A DNA stretch of 64,000 nt from Acholeplasma oculi (GTDB lineage Bacteria; Bacillota_I; Bacilli_A; Acholeplasmatales; Acholeplasmataceae), in NCBI RefSeq assembly GCF_900166985.1, contig NZ_FUZK01000003.1:62001-126000 (forward strand), in the 5' to 3' direction. The first letter of the stretch is position 1, and the number at the start of each line of letters is the position of its first letter. Below are positions 44,725 to 53,798 of the stretch, piece by piece. A program made the translations under genes and the position numbers. The notes beneath the pieces were generated by a model. The model made no database searches and was not told the DNA's origin. It was given only the letters and a program-made list of their open reading frames with translations.

Positions 44725-46278
44725 TTACATTTGTTTTTTATAATGGTTAATCATTGCTCTAGCTTCATTAAATGATTGTTTACCAAATAGCTTATCTAAG
44801 ACAATTAGAAGTTCATCCAGTTCTTTTCTTAGGAATGGTAAGTTTAGAAATTCAAATTTTCTTAATACTTTACGTGTAACAATATAGTCTAGTCCATCAA
44901 CTTCAGTTTCGCCACATGCAACAAACACAGGTACGAACATATTAATTTGCTTCATAATACGGTTACCGAATGTAATTTGGAAATTATCTCTAATAAACTG
45001 ATCGAGTTTTGCTAAGCTATCTAGAGATTTTTGTGAAATCGGATGATCTTTCCAAGCTTGTTTGAAGAGTGAATCCATATAATCATAAGTTACATGAATG
45101 GAGTCTGTAAATGGTGCATCAATAAAGTCTGCTTTAACAGATAATTCAATAGATGCAGCACGGTCATAAACTTTATCAGTAATTGCAAACGTTGAGTCAT
45201 CTCGGTTTGCTGTACCAATAAACCAAATGTTTGGTGGAAGTAAGAGTTTACCTTCTTTTAAGTGAACTGGATCGCCTTTAACACTGTCTGGTGTAATATC
45301 AATTAACCACTCTGATGTATTTGGCATTTCAAGGATAGATAAGAAGTCAGCAAAGTAGTATTCTACACGTGCTAAGTTCATTTCATCCAGTACTATAAAG
45401 TTTAAATCAGTTCTATAAGTTGCAACATAAATAGATTTTAAGAAGTCTGTTTCATTAAATTTCTTAGTAAATTCATTTAAGTAACCAATCATTTCAGCTC
45501 TATCTCTCCAAGATGGTTGAACAGAGATGATGGATGTATCGTTATTAAAGAATTTACCCATTGCATATGGTAAGGAGGTTTTCCCGGTACCTGAGATACC
45601 TTCTAAAATCATTGTTTTAGAGGAAGCCATACCTGCAAAGAAGATTGCAATAATTTTATGTGTGTAAAATAATTTTAATTGTGATGCTGCAAAGTTAATG
45701 AAGCGATCAACAAGTTGAGATAAATTAAGCATATCATGTTCAGTCATATTGGTTTGTAAAACTTCCATATGATAGGTTTCATCAACTGCAATAAGTTTCG
45801 TGAAGCGTGATGGATTCTCATCCTTCTTTTCTTCTTCTTCATCATTTTCTAATTTGTTGATTGCACCTGTAACACTTCGTCTGTTCATTGGTAATCCAAG
45901 GTCACTTGATTTCAGTGTTAAGATTGCATTTTTTTCATCTGTTACATCAATTAACTTTTGATTTAAGTCTGAAATTTCTAGAATAAGATCATCTTTAGAA
46001 ACTTCTTTTCTGACAAATCTAAAGTATCTTCTTAAGAGTACGAAGATAAAGTATATGAGCGATACAACAAAGATAAAGTTAATAATCAATATGAATATAC
46101 CAATCATCCAGTCAAGCGCATTATAATTCATAGAGGACTGAACAAATGATTCTAGGTATAAACTTGGATTAATCCAAAAAAATTGAACAAAAGCGCTGAG
46201 TATTGTTTGGAAAAACAAAACCACATGTTCAAAGAAACTTTGGATAAATTCTATATACCAAGTAGCAAACTCACTCAT
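44725..46278 (-). CDS. Membrane-anchored McrB/MoxR-type AAA+ ATPase
   Basis: 517 residues. Two N-terminal hydrophobic helices (about 8-37 and 53-83) anchor it in the membrane, followed by a coiled coil (about 95-125) and a AAA+ domain. Walker A is GISGTGKT at 227-234, Walker B is FIVLDEMNLARVEYYFADFL (about 294-313), the LDEMNLARVE form typical of McrB, and sensor-type NIWFIGTANRDDSTF follows. McrB proteins are normally soluble GTPase motors of a restriction enzyme; membrane anchoring and the operon context suggest instead a motor or remodelling factor for surface protein export or assembly. Confidence 0.82.
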   Translation of the reverse strand: MSEFATWYIEFIQSFFEHVVLFFQTILSAFVQFFWINPSLYLESFVQSSMNYNALDWMIGIFILIINFIFVVSLIYFIFVLLRRYFRFVRKEVSKDDLILEISDLNQKLIDVTDEKNAILTLKSSDLGLPMNRRSVTGAINKLENDEEEEKKDENPSRFTKLIAVDETYHMEVLQTNMTEHDMLNLSQLVDRFINFAASQLKLFYTHKIIAIFFAGMASSKTMILEGISGTGKTSLPYAMGKFFNNDTSIISVQPSWRDRAEMIGYLNEFTKKFNETDFLKSIYVATYRTDLNFIVLDEMNLARVEYYFADFLSILEMPNTSEWLIDITPDSVKGDPVHLKEGKLLLPPNIWFIGTANRDDSTFAITDKVYDRAASIELSVKADFIDAPFTDSIHVTYDYMDSLFKQAWKDHPISQKSLDSLAKLDQFIRDNFQITFGNRIMKQINMFVPVFVACGETEVDGLDYIVTRKVLRKFEFLNLPFLRKELDELLIVLDKLFGKQSFNEARAMINHYKKQM

Positions 46279-46303
46279 TTAATTCCTCTTTTTAAAGTTT
46301 TAA

Positions 46304-46987
46304 TTATTTCTTTTGATTAGCTTCCATCTCTTTTTGAATTTCTAATCTTAACTTCTCTTTTTCAGCTTCATGTTTAGCTTCTAACTTAGATTTATTACGT
46401 TGAAGTAAGAATCTTACGAAAACGACAACTTCAAATCCAAATAATAAGAGCAATGGTAAGACAATCCATAATAAGAAACCATTTGGTGAACGTACTTCTT
46501 GAATGAATGTACCTACACCAGTGAAATGTCCTGTATACTTACCTATGATTTGATCTTTATGGTTAATCTCTAATTGCATATTTGCATTAATGTTTTCACC
46601 ATTATAATGACCAAAGGTATTCGCATTGACATCCCCTTGTGTGACAACTAAGTCACCTTCTATTGTTTTGATTCTGTGGATGATATGTATTTTTTGAACG
46701 GTATCAAAGAATACGACAATTTGACCTGGTTCTAACGAATCCTTTTGATCATTGTTTAAGATATCAATAAATACTAAAGAACCTGTTGGGAAATTATCTT
46801 GGTTTTCTCCATCCATCGATCCTGAAAGAATGGATACAAACCCCTTACCGAAGATATTTGGTAAATCTCTTTCATTTTGAATCGATAAATTAGATATTGA
46901 AAACAGTAATAATACTAATAATAATAAGTAAAATAATACATTTCCAACAATTCCTAAATATTTAAACACTTTTTGTTTACTTGTCAT
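46304..46987 (-). CDS. SipW-like signal peptidase I (S26B), first copy
   Basis: About 227 residues. N-terminal helix (about 8-32), nucleophile Ser57 in LSGSMDG, base position His104 in HIIHRI (Ser/His dyad of the SipW/ER subgroup), then the conserved VVTQGDVNAN block, a C-terminal helix (about 170-195) and a long charged coiled tail. ATG 46987 is seven bases after GAGG; earlier in-frame starts up to 47050 lack a site and would lie inside an mRNA hairpin. It differs from the second copy in loop lengths, so substrate division is possible. Confidence 0.87.
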   Translation of the reverse strand: MTSKQKVFKYLGIVGNVLFYLLLLVLLLFSISNLSIQNERDLPNIFGKGFVSILSGSMDGENQDNFPTGSLVFIDILNNDQKDSLEPGQIVVFFDTVQKIHIIHRIKTIEGDLVVTQGDVNANTFGHYNGENINANMQLEINHKDQIIGKYTGHFTGVGTFIQEVRSPNGFLLWIVLPLLLLFGFEVVVFVRFLLQRNKSKLEAKHEAEKEKLRLEIQKEMEANQKK

Positions 46988-47047
46988 TTTCATACCTCTA
47001 TAATTTTTACTAATTATATCATACCACTTTTTAGTAAAATATTGAAA

Positions 47048-47080
47048 CATACCTTAAGTTTTTTTAGTCCTCAAGGTATG
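47048..47080 (-). terminator. Intercistronic hairpin after the 307-residue surface gene
   Basis: CATACCTTAAG (47048-47058) and CTCAAGGTATG (47070-47080), extendable on both sides with one bulge. It lacks a strong T-run on the minus strand, so partial termination, processing or 3'-end protection of the abundant upstream message is likelier than full stop. Confidence 0.5.
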
Positions 47081-47116
47081 TTTTCAATATCAATGTTAGT
47101 TTAAACTATAGATTTA

Positions 47117-48040
47117 TTAAATACCAGTAAATGAGAATGAAACGGATAATGTACCAGATAGAATTGAGTTAAATGCTTCTTGATCCCAACCTTCTACCCA
47201 TACACGTACTGTTAAAGCACCAATTTTGTAGTTTGTACCAATAACACCAGTTACGGACCCTGGAACATTAAATGTTAATGAGGTTGCAGTGTCATTCGTA
47301 TACAAAGTACCAACTGCAGCATTAATACCATTACCTGCTGGAATTAAAGTAGGTTCAACTAATGCAGCTGCATCAAATTCAGTTTCTAAAATCGCATCAT
47401 CCATAATTGCATTATAGAATAGTACGGCTTCGTTACCAGCGAATGTTCCCATACCTAATGAGTTTCCGTTTGCACCAGTAGTTAAAGTATCTCCTAATGC
47501 ACCAGATGCTTGTTCAACAACTGTTACAGCAGATGCTGTAAATAAATCTTCAAAACTGACTCTTGCAGCGTTAGAAGCATATTCAGTAATTGCAGTGTTA
47601 GGTGCACCTGCAGAACGTGTACCTGCAACATCAACACCTGGAATCCAAGAAGATGTTGTACTTGATAATAAAATATTAGTTAACTCAATTGAAGTTAATG
47701 CATTAGAACCAACAAATAGTAAGTCAAATTCAATATATCCACCAACTGCAGCTGCTGTTGTATCTAAATTTGTTAATGCCACACCATCCTCAGATGTAAG
47801 TGCAACAAATGTAACACTTGAAACTGCTGTTGTTAAATCAGCTGTAGTAATTGTATTTTTCCAATCTGTACCATTTAATGAGACGTAGAACCCTTCTCCT
47901 GTTTGAACATCAGCTTCAAATGCTTGAATTGTAGCTGTATTGTTCACTGTGAACCATGCATATACCCCGATGGATAATGCAACACCTGTCATGACAAGTG
48001 CTAAGACTGACATAACTAATTTATTTGTTAATGATTTCAT
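47117..48040 (-). CDS. TasA-like surface protein, probable major subunit
   Basis: 307 residues: signal anchor ending GVYAWFTVNNTATIQAFEADV, then a Thr/Ala/Val-rich, Lys-poor mature chain with few charges (VTFVALTSEDGVALTNLDT style) and no Cys. This composition resembles secreted fibre or S-layer-like subunits. Among the five surface genes its base composition is the least AT-rich and codons are the most uniform, as for a highly expressed product. It follows the first two surface genes and is followed by a strong intercistronic hairpin. Role as main fibre subunit is inferred. Confidence 0.72.
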   Translation of the reverse strand: MKSLTNKLVMSVLALVMTGVALSIGVYAWFTVNNTATIQAFEADVQTGEGFYVSLNGTDWKNTITTADLTTAVSSVTFVALTSEDGVALTNLDTTAAAVGGYIEFDLLFVGSNALTSIELTNILLSSTTSSWIPGVDVAGTRSAGAPNTAITEYASNAARVSFEDLFTASAVTVVEQASGALGDTLTTGANGNSLGMGTFAGNEAVLFYNAIMDDAILETEFDAAALVEPTLIPAGNGINAAVGTLYTNDTATSLTFNVPGSVTGVIGTNYKIGALTVRVWVEGWDQEAFNSILSGTLSVSFSFTGI

Positions 48041-48096
48041 ATTTATTTCCTCTCCTTATATGGGATTTATTTTTTATTTTTTTTGTTACGTGGCGT

Positions 48097-49041
48097 TTAA
48101 CCATTTATAACCTCTTCAAATCTTGCGGATCTTATGTTGAGTCTCATGAATAGTTTATCGGTTAAGATGGCATCAAATGCATCTGCATCCCATCCTTCCA
48201 ACCAAATACTGATTGTTGTTTTTCCTTCATATACATAAATACCTTCTGTCTCACTTACTAATGATAGTTCTGATAACAAACTTCTTTTATCTAGTGCAAT
48301 ATCATTTTGTAAACTTGAAAACTCTGTGAGCTGGTAAATTGTATGTTCTGGTTCAGCCGGTATATCTAGGCTAACTCCTAAGCGATTGATGTAATAATCA
48401 TACGCTCCAAATATTTTTCCGAATCCTCTGTATCTATCTTGTGAGATATCATAGATGAAGACTTCATTTGTATCTGCATTTCTTGCTGAAATTCTCATTG
48501 CATCTTTTGCATAATAGACTCTGTTAGTTCCAGCCGGTACAATTTCCATACCGTTTTGGAAACTAATTGGGTTTACCCAAGGTCTTCCCATAGATGTAAT
48601 GAATGTTCCTTTTGTTTGCGTAGCATTTTGATATGTAGGATTTGTCCTGTCGGATAAATATACATATTTTTGATGATAATTTGGGTTTGGATGATCACTT
48701 GTTAATCTAAAGTGAATATCAAACGCAATATACTCAGTTCTAGGTCTTGCTCTACTACTTTGAGCAAGTGGACCTTGGAAGAAATTAATTCCATCTTGGG
48801 TTGTTACGTTTTTTAATACTGGGTTTGGACCAATGACTGAACTTAACATTTCTTTGGAGATATCTTTATAATAATCTATACCATCTAAAGAAATCATTAA
48901 ATCATCATCAAGTGCTACGCCTAACTCTACCCCTTCAATCATACCTGTTCTAGAAACTTGGAACCAGGCAAATACTGAAGTTGTTAAGGTTAATCCTACC
49001 AAAATCAATGTGAGTAATGATATATATAACTTTCTCATCAT
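48097..49041 (-). CDS. TasA-like surface protein
   Basis: 314 residues. Signal anchor RKLYISLLTLILVGLTLTT ends SVFAWFQVS, with the same post-signal layout as the 307-residue neighbour (LDDDLMISLDGIDYYKDI here, TGEGFYVSLNGTDWKNTI there), so the two are homologues. C-terminal segments also match (TISIWLEGWDADAFDAILT versus VRVWVEGWDQEAFNSILSG). It starts on the stop of the preceding gene (TAATG). Minor subunit or cap is a guess. Confidence 0.72.
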   Translation of the reverse strand: MMRKLYISLLTLILVGLTLTTSVFAWFQVSRTGMIEGVELGVALDDDLMISLDGIDYYKDISKEMLSSVIGPNPVLKNVTTQDGINFFQGPLAQSSRARPRTEYIAFDIHFRLTSDHPNPNYHQKYVYLSDRTNPTYQNATQTKGTFITSMGRPWVNPISFQNGMEIVPAGTNRVYYAKDAMRISARNADTNEVFIYDISQDRYRGFGKIFGAYDYYINRLGVSLDIPAEPEHTIYQLTEFSSLQNDIALDKRSLLSELSLVSETEGIYVYEGKTTISIWLEGWDADAFDAILTDKLFMRLNIRSARFEEVING

Positions 49042-49784
49042 TATTCACCTTCTACACTAAATACCATGTTGAGTTTAAGTGAACCACCAATCAACTCTTC
49101 TTCAGTATACTTTTTAATGTTTTCAGTTAAATATTCTTCTAGATAACCATCTATCCAAATTAATACTGAAACCTTTACGTGATTCCCGGCACCTAATTCG
49201 AAGATGTTTGCATCAACTGCAATTTGTTCACTTCTAAATTTTAGTGTCTCAACATCGTTTAATCTAAATGGTTGATATTCATAAGTGTTTCTTACACCGT
49301 CTACAACCACCATAATTCTTAAGTGTTCCTCAATATGATTATTTAACTCCTCAAACATTATTTTATAGTTGATACGGTTGATGGTTGCTGTCTGATTCAT
49401 GTTTTTAACATAAAATGAGAATGCAACCAATTCCTTATCTCTATCTAATACCTCAGGTAGATAATAACCATTAGTTTGTGTAACACTTTGTAAATGAAAC
49501 GCAAGTATACCGCTATAGGATGCTTGATTGATAAAGGTCATTCCGGGGTATCTTAGGATCGTCCTTGGATTATCGAAATCTTCAGTTTCTGATAATCTGA
49601 TGGAGTGTCCTGAGAAATTATCCACTCGAACAGATAAGTCACCTGTGTTTTGTCCATAAAATGAGACAACACCCAAGGTTAAGGATAAGAATCCAAATAG
49701 CGGGATGAGAAGGAATATGAACTTAGATAATTTCCGGGTGCTTCGAATTGTGTTTTTAACACCCCAAAGTTTAGATACTCTCAT
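49041..49784 (-). CDS. Membrane-anchored beta-rich surface protein, first gene after riboswitch
   Basis: 247 residues from ATG 49784, which follows an AAGGGG site; an in-frame start at 49808 lies inside the riboswitch platform. A basic N-terminus and one membrane helix (about 25-48, FIFLLIPLFGFLSLTLGVVSF) lead into an extracellular beta-rich part. It lacks the Ala-Trp-Phe signal end of its neighbours, so it may stay anchored. It shares the terminal pattern VSVLIWIDGYLEEYLTENIKKY with the WLEGWD/WVEGWD segments of the next two proteins. Confidence 0.68.
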   Translation of the reverse strand: MRVSKLWGVKNTIRSTRKLSKFIFLLIPLFGFLSLTLGVVSFYGQNTGDLSVRVDNFSGHSIRLSETEDFDNPRTILRYPGMTFINQASYSGILAFHLQSVTQTNGYYLPEVLDRDKELVAFSFYVKNMNQTATINRINYKIMFEELNNHIEEHLRIMVVVDGVRNTYEYQPFRLNDVETLKFRSEQIAVDANIFELGAGNHVKVSVLIWIDGYLEEYLTENIKKYTEEELIGGSLKLNMVFSVEGE

Positions 49785-49804
49785 GTTTTGCCCCTTTATA
49801 ATAA

Positions 49805-49902
49805 ACAAAAGCCAATTGCCATATTACTAGCAACTGGCTACCTTAATTTTGTTTTAGGCCCTATAGTTTTGCGTCATTAGATTCCTCTAATTTTGCCCTT
49901 TT
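49805..49902 (-). promoter_or_regulatory. c-di-GMP-I (GEMM) riboswitch with terminator platform
   Basis: Minus strand: GGGCAAA, perfect hairpin ATTAGA-GGAA-TCTAAT (plus 49876-49891, GNRA loop), GACGCAAAACTATAGGGCC, TAAAAC, then GGTAGCCAGTTGC (plus 49830-49842). All GEMM-I landmarks are present in order. The final GCCAGTTGC can instead pair with GCAATTGGC (plus 49811-49819), which is followed by TTTTGTTT, a terminator; the two folds exclude each other. Confidence 0.92.
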
Positions 49903-49917
49903 TTTGATTCATAACTT

Positions 49918-49945
49918 ATTTTAGCAAGTTTTCTTAAATTGTCAA
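49918..49945 (-). promoter_or_regulatory. Promoter of the surface operon
   Basis: Minus strand TTGACA (plus 49940-49945), 16-base spacer, TAAAAT (plus 49918-49923) preceded by TGC, an extended -10. It places the transcript start just before the riboswitch aptamer. Confidence 0.8.
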
Positions 49946-49964
49946 TAGGATTTGCTCAATTTTA

Positions 49965-51365
49965 TTACGATTTTTTAATTTTGCCTAAATATGTGAATAA
50001 TTCTTCAGGACTTAATGGGTTGGATATGAAGAACCCTTGTGCATAAGGAACACCTTTTTCAGTAATTGATTTTAACATCTCTTTATTTTCAATACCTTCA
50101 GCTACAAGCTTTAACTTTTTATTCTCAGCAAACTCCACAATCATTTGGTAGTATTTTCTAAAATTATAGTTATCTTCTAACATAAAGAATTTTCTGTTAA
50201 ACTTGATCATATCAATTTGGAAACGCTCGATTAAATCTAACATATCGTAATCTGTTGTTTGAATATCCATCGCTATTTTAAAGCCTAGTGTTTTAATACG
50301 AATTAAGTTTCTTCTGAAAACTTCATTCTTTTTATACAAACTAAAATCAGGTATTTCAATTGCGATACTGGATGCATCTTGATTGTACTTATCTACCATT
50401 CTTTGGAAAATGGTAAAAGTCATTTCATTTAATACTTGTCTAGGTGATAAGTTAATATTAATAATCAAATCATTTCTTTGTTGTAATTGTGAAAGATCTG
50501 TTAATAACTCTAATGCTTGTTCAACTGCAATAATTCCAATATCATCGAGTTCTCCTGTTTGTTCTGCTAAGTGCAAGAACTGACCTGGCATTAGTAAACC
50601 TCTTTTTGGATGATTCCATCTTAAGAGTGCTTCAAACCCATACACATCGGTTAACTCTTTAGAATGAACAATTGGTTGATAATAATAAATGAACTCTTTA
50701 TTTTCTTTAGCAATTTTAAGTTCTTGATAAAGCTGCATATTTTCTTTAGTTTGGTTTAATTCATCACTATAATACTTAATATCATTACCACCACTCTTTT
50801 TAACCATATACATGGCAATTTCTAATGATTGATTGATTAAGTCGAGTGAGTTTCCATGTAGTGGGAATGATGCAATTGCCATGGAAATAGTTTTTTTGAT
50901 GGTAATTTTATCAAGTATTTGAATCTTTTTCTCTGCTTCTTTTTTAATATTTTTTGCCAGTGAGTAAATATTGGAGTGATCATAGGTATGTGGTATATAA
51001 ATATAGAATTCATCTGGTTTAGAAGAACTAGAGATAATGGATTCTTCTGGTAAAGCACTTTTAATATGACTTGCAACATAACTCATGATATATGCTTCTT
51101 CATCTTTATTGAATGTATCTTCAATATCTTGAAATTTATCAATATCAATTTGGATGATTGTAAATGGTAAATTCTTTTTAGTATTTCTTTTAATCACACG
51201 TTCGATTAATGCTTTAAATACATCATAAGAGATTACTTGATCCGATAACAACATTTTATCATCACGGTATTTTCTAATTTCAATTTTAAGTAGTACGATA
51301 AGTCCTAAAATCATACCGATTAATAAAATGGTTACCCCAATGGTTAATAAGATATCATTGATCAA
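49965..51365 (-). CDS. Degenerate GGDEF-EAL protein, probable c-di-GMP sensor
   Basis: 466 residues: one N-terminal helix (about 7-28), a GGDEF-like domain (about 45-200) with SKPDEF instead of GGDEF, and an EAL domain (about 210-460). The EAL domain keeps FEALLRW, NINLSPRQ, IKFN, EGIEN and AQGFF, but DDFGTG is replaced by MDIQTTD, which removes a metal-binding Asp, and ELTET by EIPDF. Catalysis is therefore unlikely; c-di-GMP binding or signalling is possible. It overlaps the upstream PDE gene by 11 bases and lies directly before the riboswitch promoter. Confidence 0.85.
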   Translation of the reverse strand: MINDILLTIGVTILLIGMILGLIVLLKIEIRKYRDDKMLLSDQVISYDVFKALIERVIKRNTKKNLPFTIIQIDIDKFQDIEDTFNKDEEAYIMSYVASHIKSALPEESIISSSSKPDEFYIYIPHTYDHSNIYSLAKNIKKEAEKKIQILDKITIKKTISMAIASFPLHGNSLDLINQSLEIAMYMVKKSGGNDIKYYSDELNQTKENMQLYQELKIAKENKEFIYYYQPIVHSKELTDVYGFEALLRWNHPKRGLLMPGQFLHLAEQTGELDDIGIIAVEQALELLTDLSQLQQRNDLIININLSPRQVLNEMTFTIFQRMVDKYNQDASSIAIEIPDFSLYKKNEVFRRNLIRIKTLGFKIAMDIQTTDYDMLDLIERFQIDMIKFNRKFFMLEDNYNFRKYYQMIVEFAENKKLKLVAEGIENKEMLKSITEKGVPYAQGFFISNPLSPEELFTYLGKIKKS

Positions 51366-53730
51366 TTTCTTTCACCCGATTCTTAATAAATTTTTTAGCA
51401 TCTTCAAGTGGCATGGCTCTTGAAATAAAGAACCCTTGAATGTATGTACCACCATCACGTTTGATAATATCTGTTTGTTTCTCGTTTTCAACACCTTCAA
51501 TAATGACACCTAATTTAAGGTTTCTTCCAAGTGTAATCATTGTTTTTAGAATTTGTCTTGCTTGGAAACTGTTTTCAATATCATCAACGAACTTTTTATC
51601 GATTTTTATAATATCAATCGGTAAATCTCTTAAATATGAAAGGGACGAGTACCCTGTTCCAAAGTCATCTAATTGAACTTTAAAGCCTAATTGCTTTAAT
51701 GCTTTAAACTTCTCAATGATTAAATCAAATTGAAGGATTAGAAGTGTTTCTGTAAGTTCAATAGCAAGCTTACTAGGATCTACTTGATATTTATCTCTTA
51801 ATTCAATAAATTCATTAATAAACCCCGGTTGTAAAAGTTGTTTAGGTGAAATATTAAATGAAAACTCAATTGGTAAATCTTTAAACTCACTGACAATTTT
51901 AAATACTTTTTCTGTTATCACACGGCCAAGTTCAATAATTAAGTTTGAACGTTCTGCTTGTTTGATATAGAGTGCTGGTGATTCTTTAGCGTATTTTTCA
52001 TTATTCCATCTTAAGAGTAACTCAAATCCAACTACATTTTGTGTTTGGATATCCACTTGTGGTTGTAAATGCATTTGGAACTCATCTTTTAGAATACCTT
52101 GCTTAATATCTAACTCTAATTGGTTTGTTTTTGTAACAAAATCTAAGAATCTATCATTATATTGAACAATGTTGGTTGATGAAGAAATCTTCGCACGTTC
52201 AATGGTTAAGTAGAGCACATTAAAAATTTCTTCTAAGGTTAATTGGGTTGCTTTACCTTGGTTATGTAGAATACCTATTAAGAGTTTAATTTTTTGAGGT
52301 AAATCAGAAATCAACATCTTCTTATCTAACTGATCAGAAATACCTTTAGCATAACCATTTAAAACTTCAAAATTTGCTACATTCGTAACCAGTATAACAA
52401 AGTGATTTAACTCTAAATGATAAAGTTCCATATTAGAATCCAGTAAACCTTGAAAGAAACTAGCAGCAGCTTTAACAAGGGATTCTGTTTGTCCTCTACC
52501 AATTGAGTCCTTTACTTGGTCAAATTCATCCATCGTTAAACTGATTAAACTGAATTTAGATCGACGGTCTAAAGCAACAATACGTTCTTCTAAAGCAATC
52601 TGATTCGGTAGATTGGTGAGTCGATATCTTCTTGCTAAATCTACATATTTAGACATATCATTGGAAGATGCATCAATGATTTCTCCAATCATTATATAGT
52701 TTCTATCCCCTTTGCTGACTAAAAAACGAACACGTAAAATTTCATTACTTAGTTTATCGATATTCATATAAAATGCTAATTCTTTTTTGAGATGTAATTT
52801 AATATCTAGTGGTTCAGAGGTTAAATCCGTAATAAACTTAAATTCAAATGTCTCAGGAATCAGTTCTTTGAATTTTTTATTCATGCGTCTGATTTGACCG
52901 AGTCCACCCACCTCCAAAATAAGGTAAGGATTTTGTTTATTAAGCATCATCTTTTCAAATAACAATTCCTCAACAATACGTCTTCTAATTGTCAAGATAC
53001 TAAATAAGACATAACCAATTAAAGTCGTTACTGATAAGGCAAAATAACTCCATAGGATCGGTTGGAAATAATTAAGGAATATCACTTGTTCTTGAATCGA
53101 TATAAATTTATATCCATTCGATAACGTCGTAAATGATAAAACGTAAGATTGATTCTCTTGATAATTTGTATAATAGGTTTGTTCGTTGGATAATTTTTCA
53201 TCCAGTGTATTAGAAAGTGTTTCTGGAATCAGACTTGAAGAAAAATAATTCACACCATAATAATCATAGTTTTCATAATATTTAATGAAACCCAAGTCAT
53301 CAATTAATACTTGATTAGATCCTAATTCAATTCCAATTTCAAGTAAGACATCACTAAATTCTTTATAAATGACTTGGTTGAATGCTGTGTGCTTAAAAAG
53401 GATGACAATTTCATCAGATGTTTGATTATGAAATACATTCGATAATTTATCAATTTCATATAGTTTAGTGATAGGCTTTTTAACATCTTCTACATTATAA
53501 TCCAGGGTATCCCAGAACACGAGTTCTCCTTCATTATATGCAGTTCTTAGAGTTGTTAGTCTTTGGTTCAGTAATTCCTGTGTATTTAAATGATGAAGAT
53601 ATGCTAAACGATTACTTTCTGTATTTAAGATGGTTTGGACTAAAAAGATATAAAAAAGCGAAAAAGCTGTTATTAACAACAGGAATATAATCGAAAATCT
53701 AATGATATAGTTTTTTAACTGTTTAGCCAA
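51355..53730 (-). CDS. GGDEF-EAL protein, predicted c-di-GMP phosphodiesterase
   Basis: 791 residues: helix (about 8-32), extracellular sensor region (about 33-215), second helix (about 218-245), a PAS-like segment, a GGDEF domain (about 370-510) and an EAL domain (about 530-785). The cyclase motif is ruined (LELNHF in place of GGDEF). The phosphodiesterase site is complete: FELLLRW, FNISPKQ, IELTETL, LDDFGTGYSS, KIDKKF, EGVEN and IQGFF. It should break down c-di-GMP in response to an external signal. Confidence 0.9.
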   Translation of the reverse strand: MAKQLKNYIIRFSIIFLLLITAFSLFYIFLVQTILNTESNRLAYLHHLNTQELLNQRLTTLRTAYNEGELVFWDTLDYNVEDVKKPITKLYEIDKLSNVFHNQTSDEIVILFKHTAFNQVIYKEFSDVLLEIGIELGSNQVLIDDLGFIKYYENYDYYGVNYFSSSLIPETLSNTLDEKLSNEQTYYTNYQENQSYVLSFTTLSNGYKFISIQEQVIFLNYFQPILWSYFALSVTTLIGYVLFSILTIRRRIVEELLFEKMMLNKQNPYLILEVGGLGQIRRMNKKFKELIPETFEFKFITDLTSEPLDIKLHLKKELAFYMNIDKLSNEILRVRFLVSKGDRNYIMIGEIIDASSNDMSKYVDLARRYRLTNLPNQIALEERIVALDRRSKFSLISLTMDEFDQVKDSIGRGQTESLVKAAASFFQGLLDSNMELYHLELNHFVILVTNVANFEVLNGYAKGISDQLDKKMLISDLPQKIKLLIGILHNQGKATQLTLEEIFNVLYLTIERAKISSSTNIVQYNDRFLDFVTKTNQLELDIKQGILKDEFQMHLQPQVDIQTQNVVGFELLLRWNNEKYAKESPALYIKQAERSNLIIELGRVITEKVFKIVSEFKDLPIEFSFNISPKQLLQPGFINEFIELRDKYQVDPSKLAIELTETLLILQFDLIIEKFKALKQLGFKVQLDDFGTGYSSLSYLRDLPIDIIKIDKKFVDDIENSFQARQILKTMITLGRNLKLGVIIEGVENEKQTDIIKRDGGTYIQGFFISRAMPLEDAKKFIKNRVKEIDQ

Positions 53731-53798
53731 TGAAATCCCCCTATACCGATATACATTACTATATTATACATCAAATCTTATCATAAATAAGGTGTTTA

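Noticed and set aside
42929-46278. McrBC-type restriction system
   Set aside because: The ATPase is McrB-like but membrane-anchored, the partner shows no nuclease motif, there is no modification-dependent DNA-binding domain, and the genes sit within a surface-protein operon.
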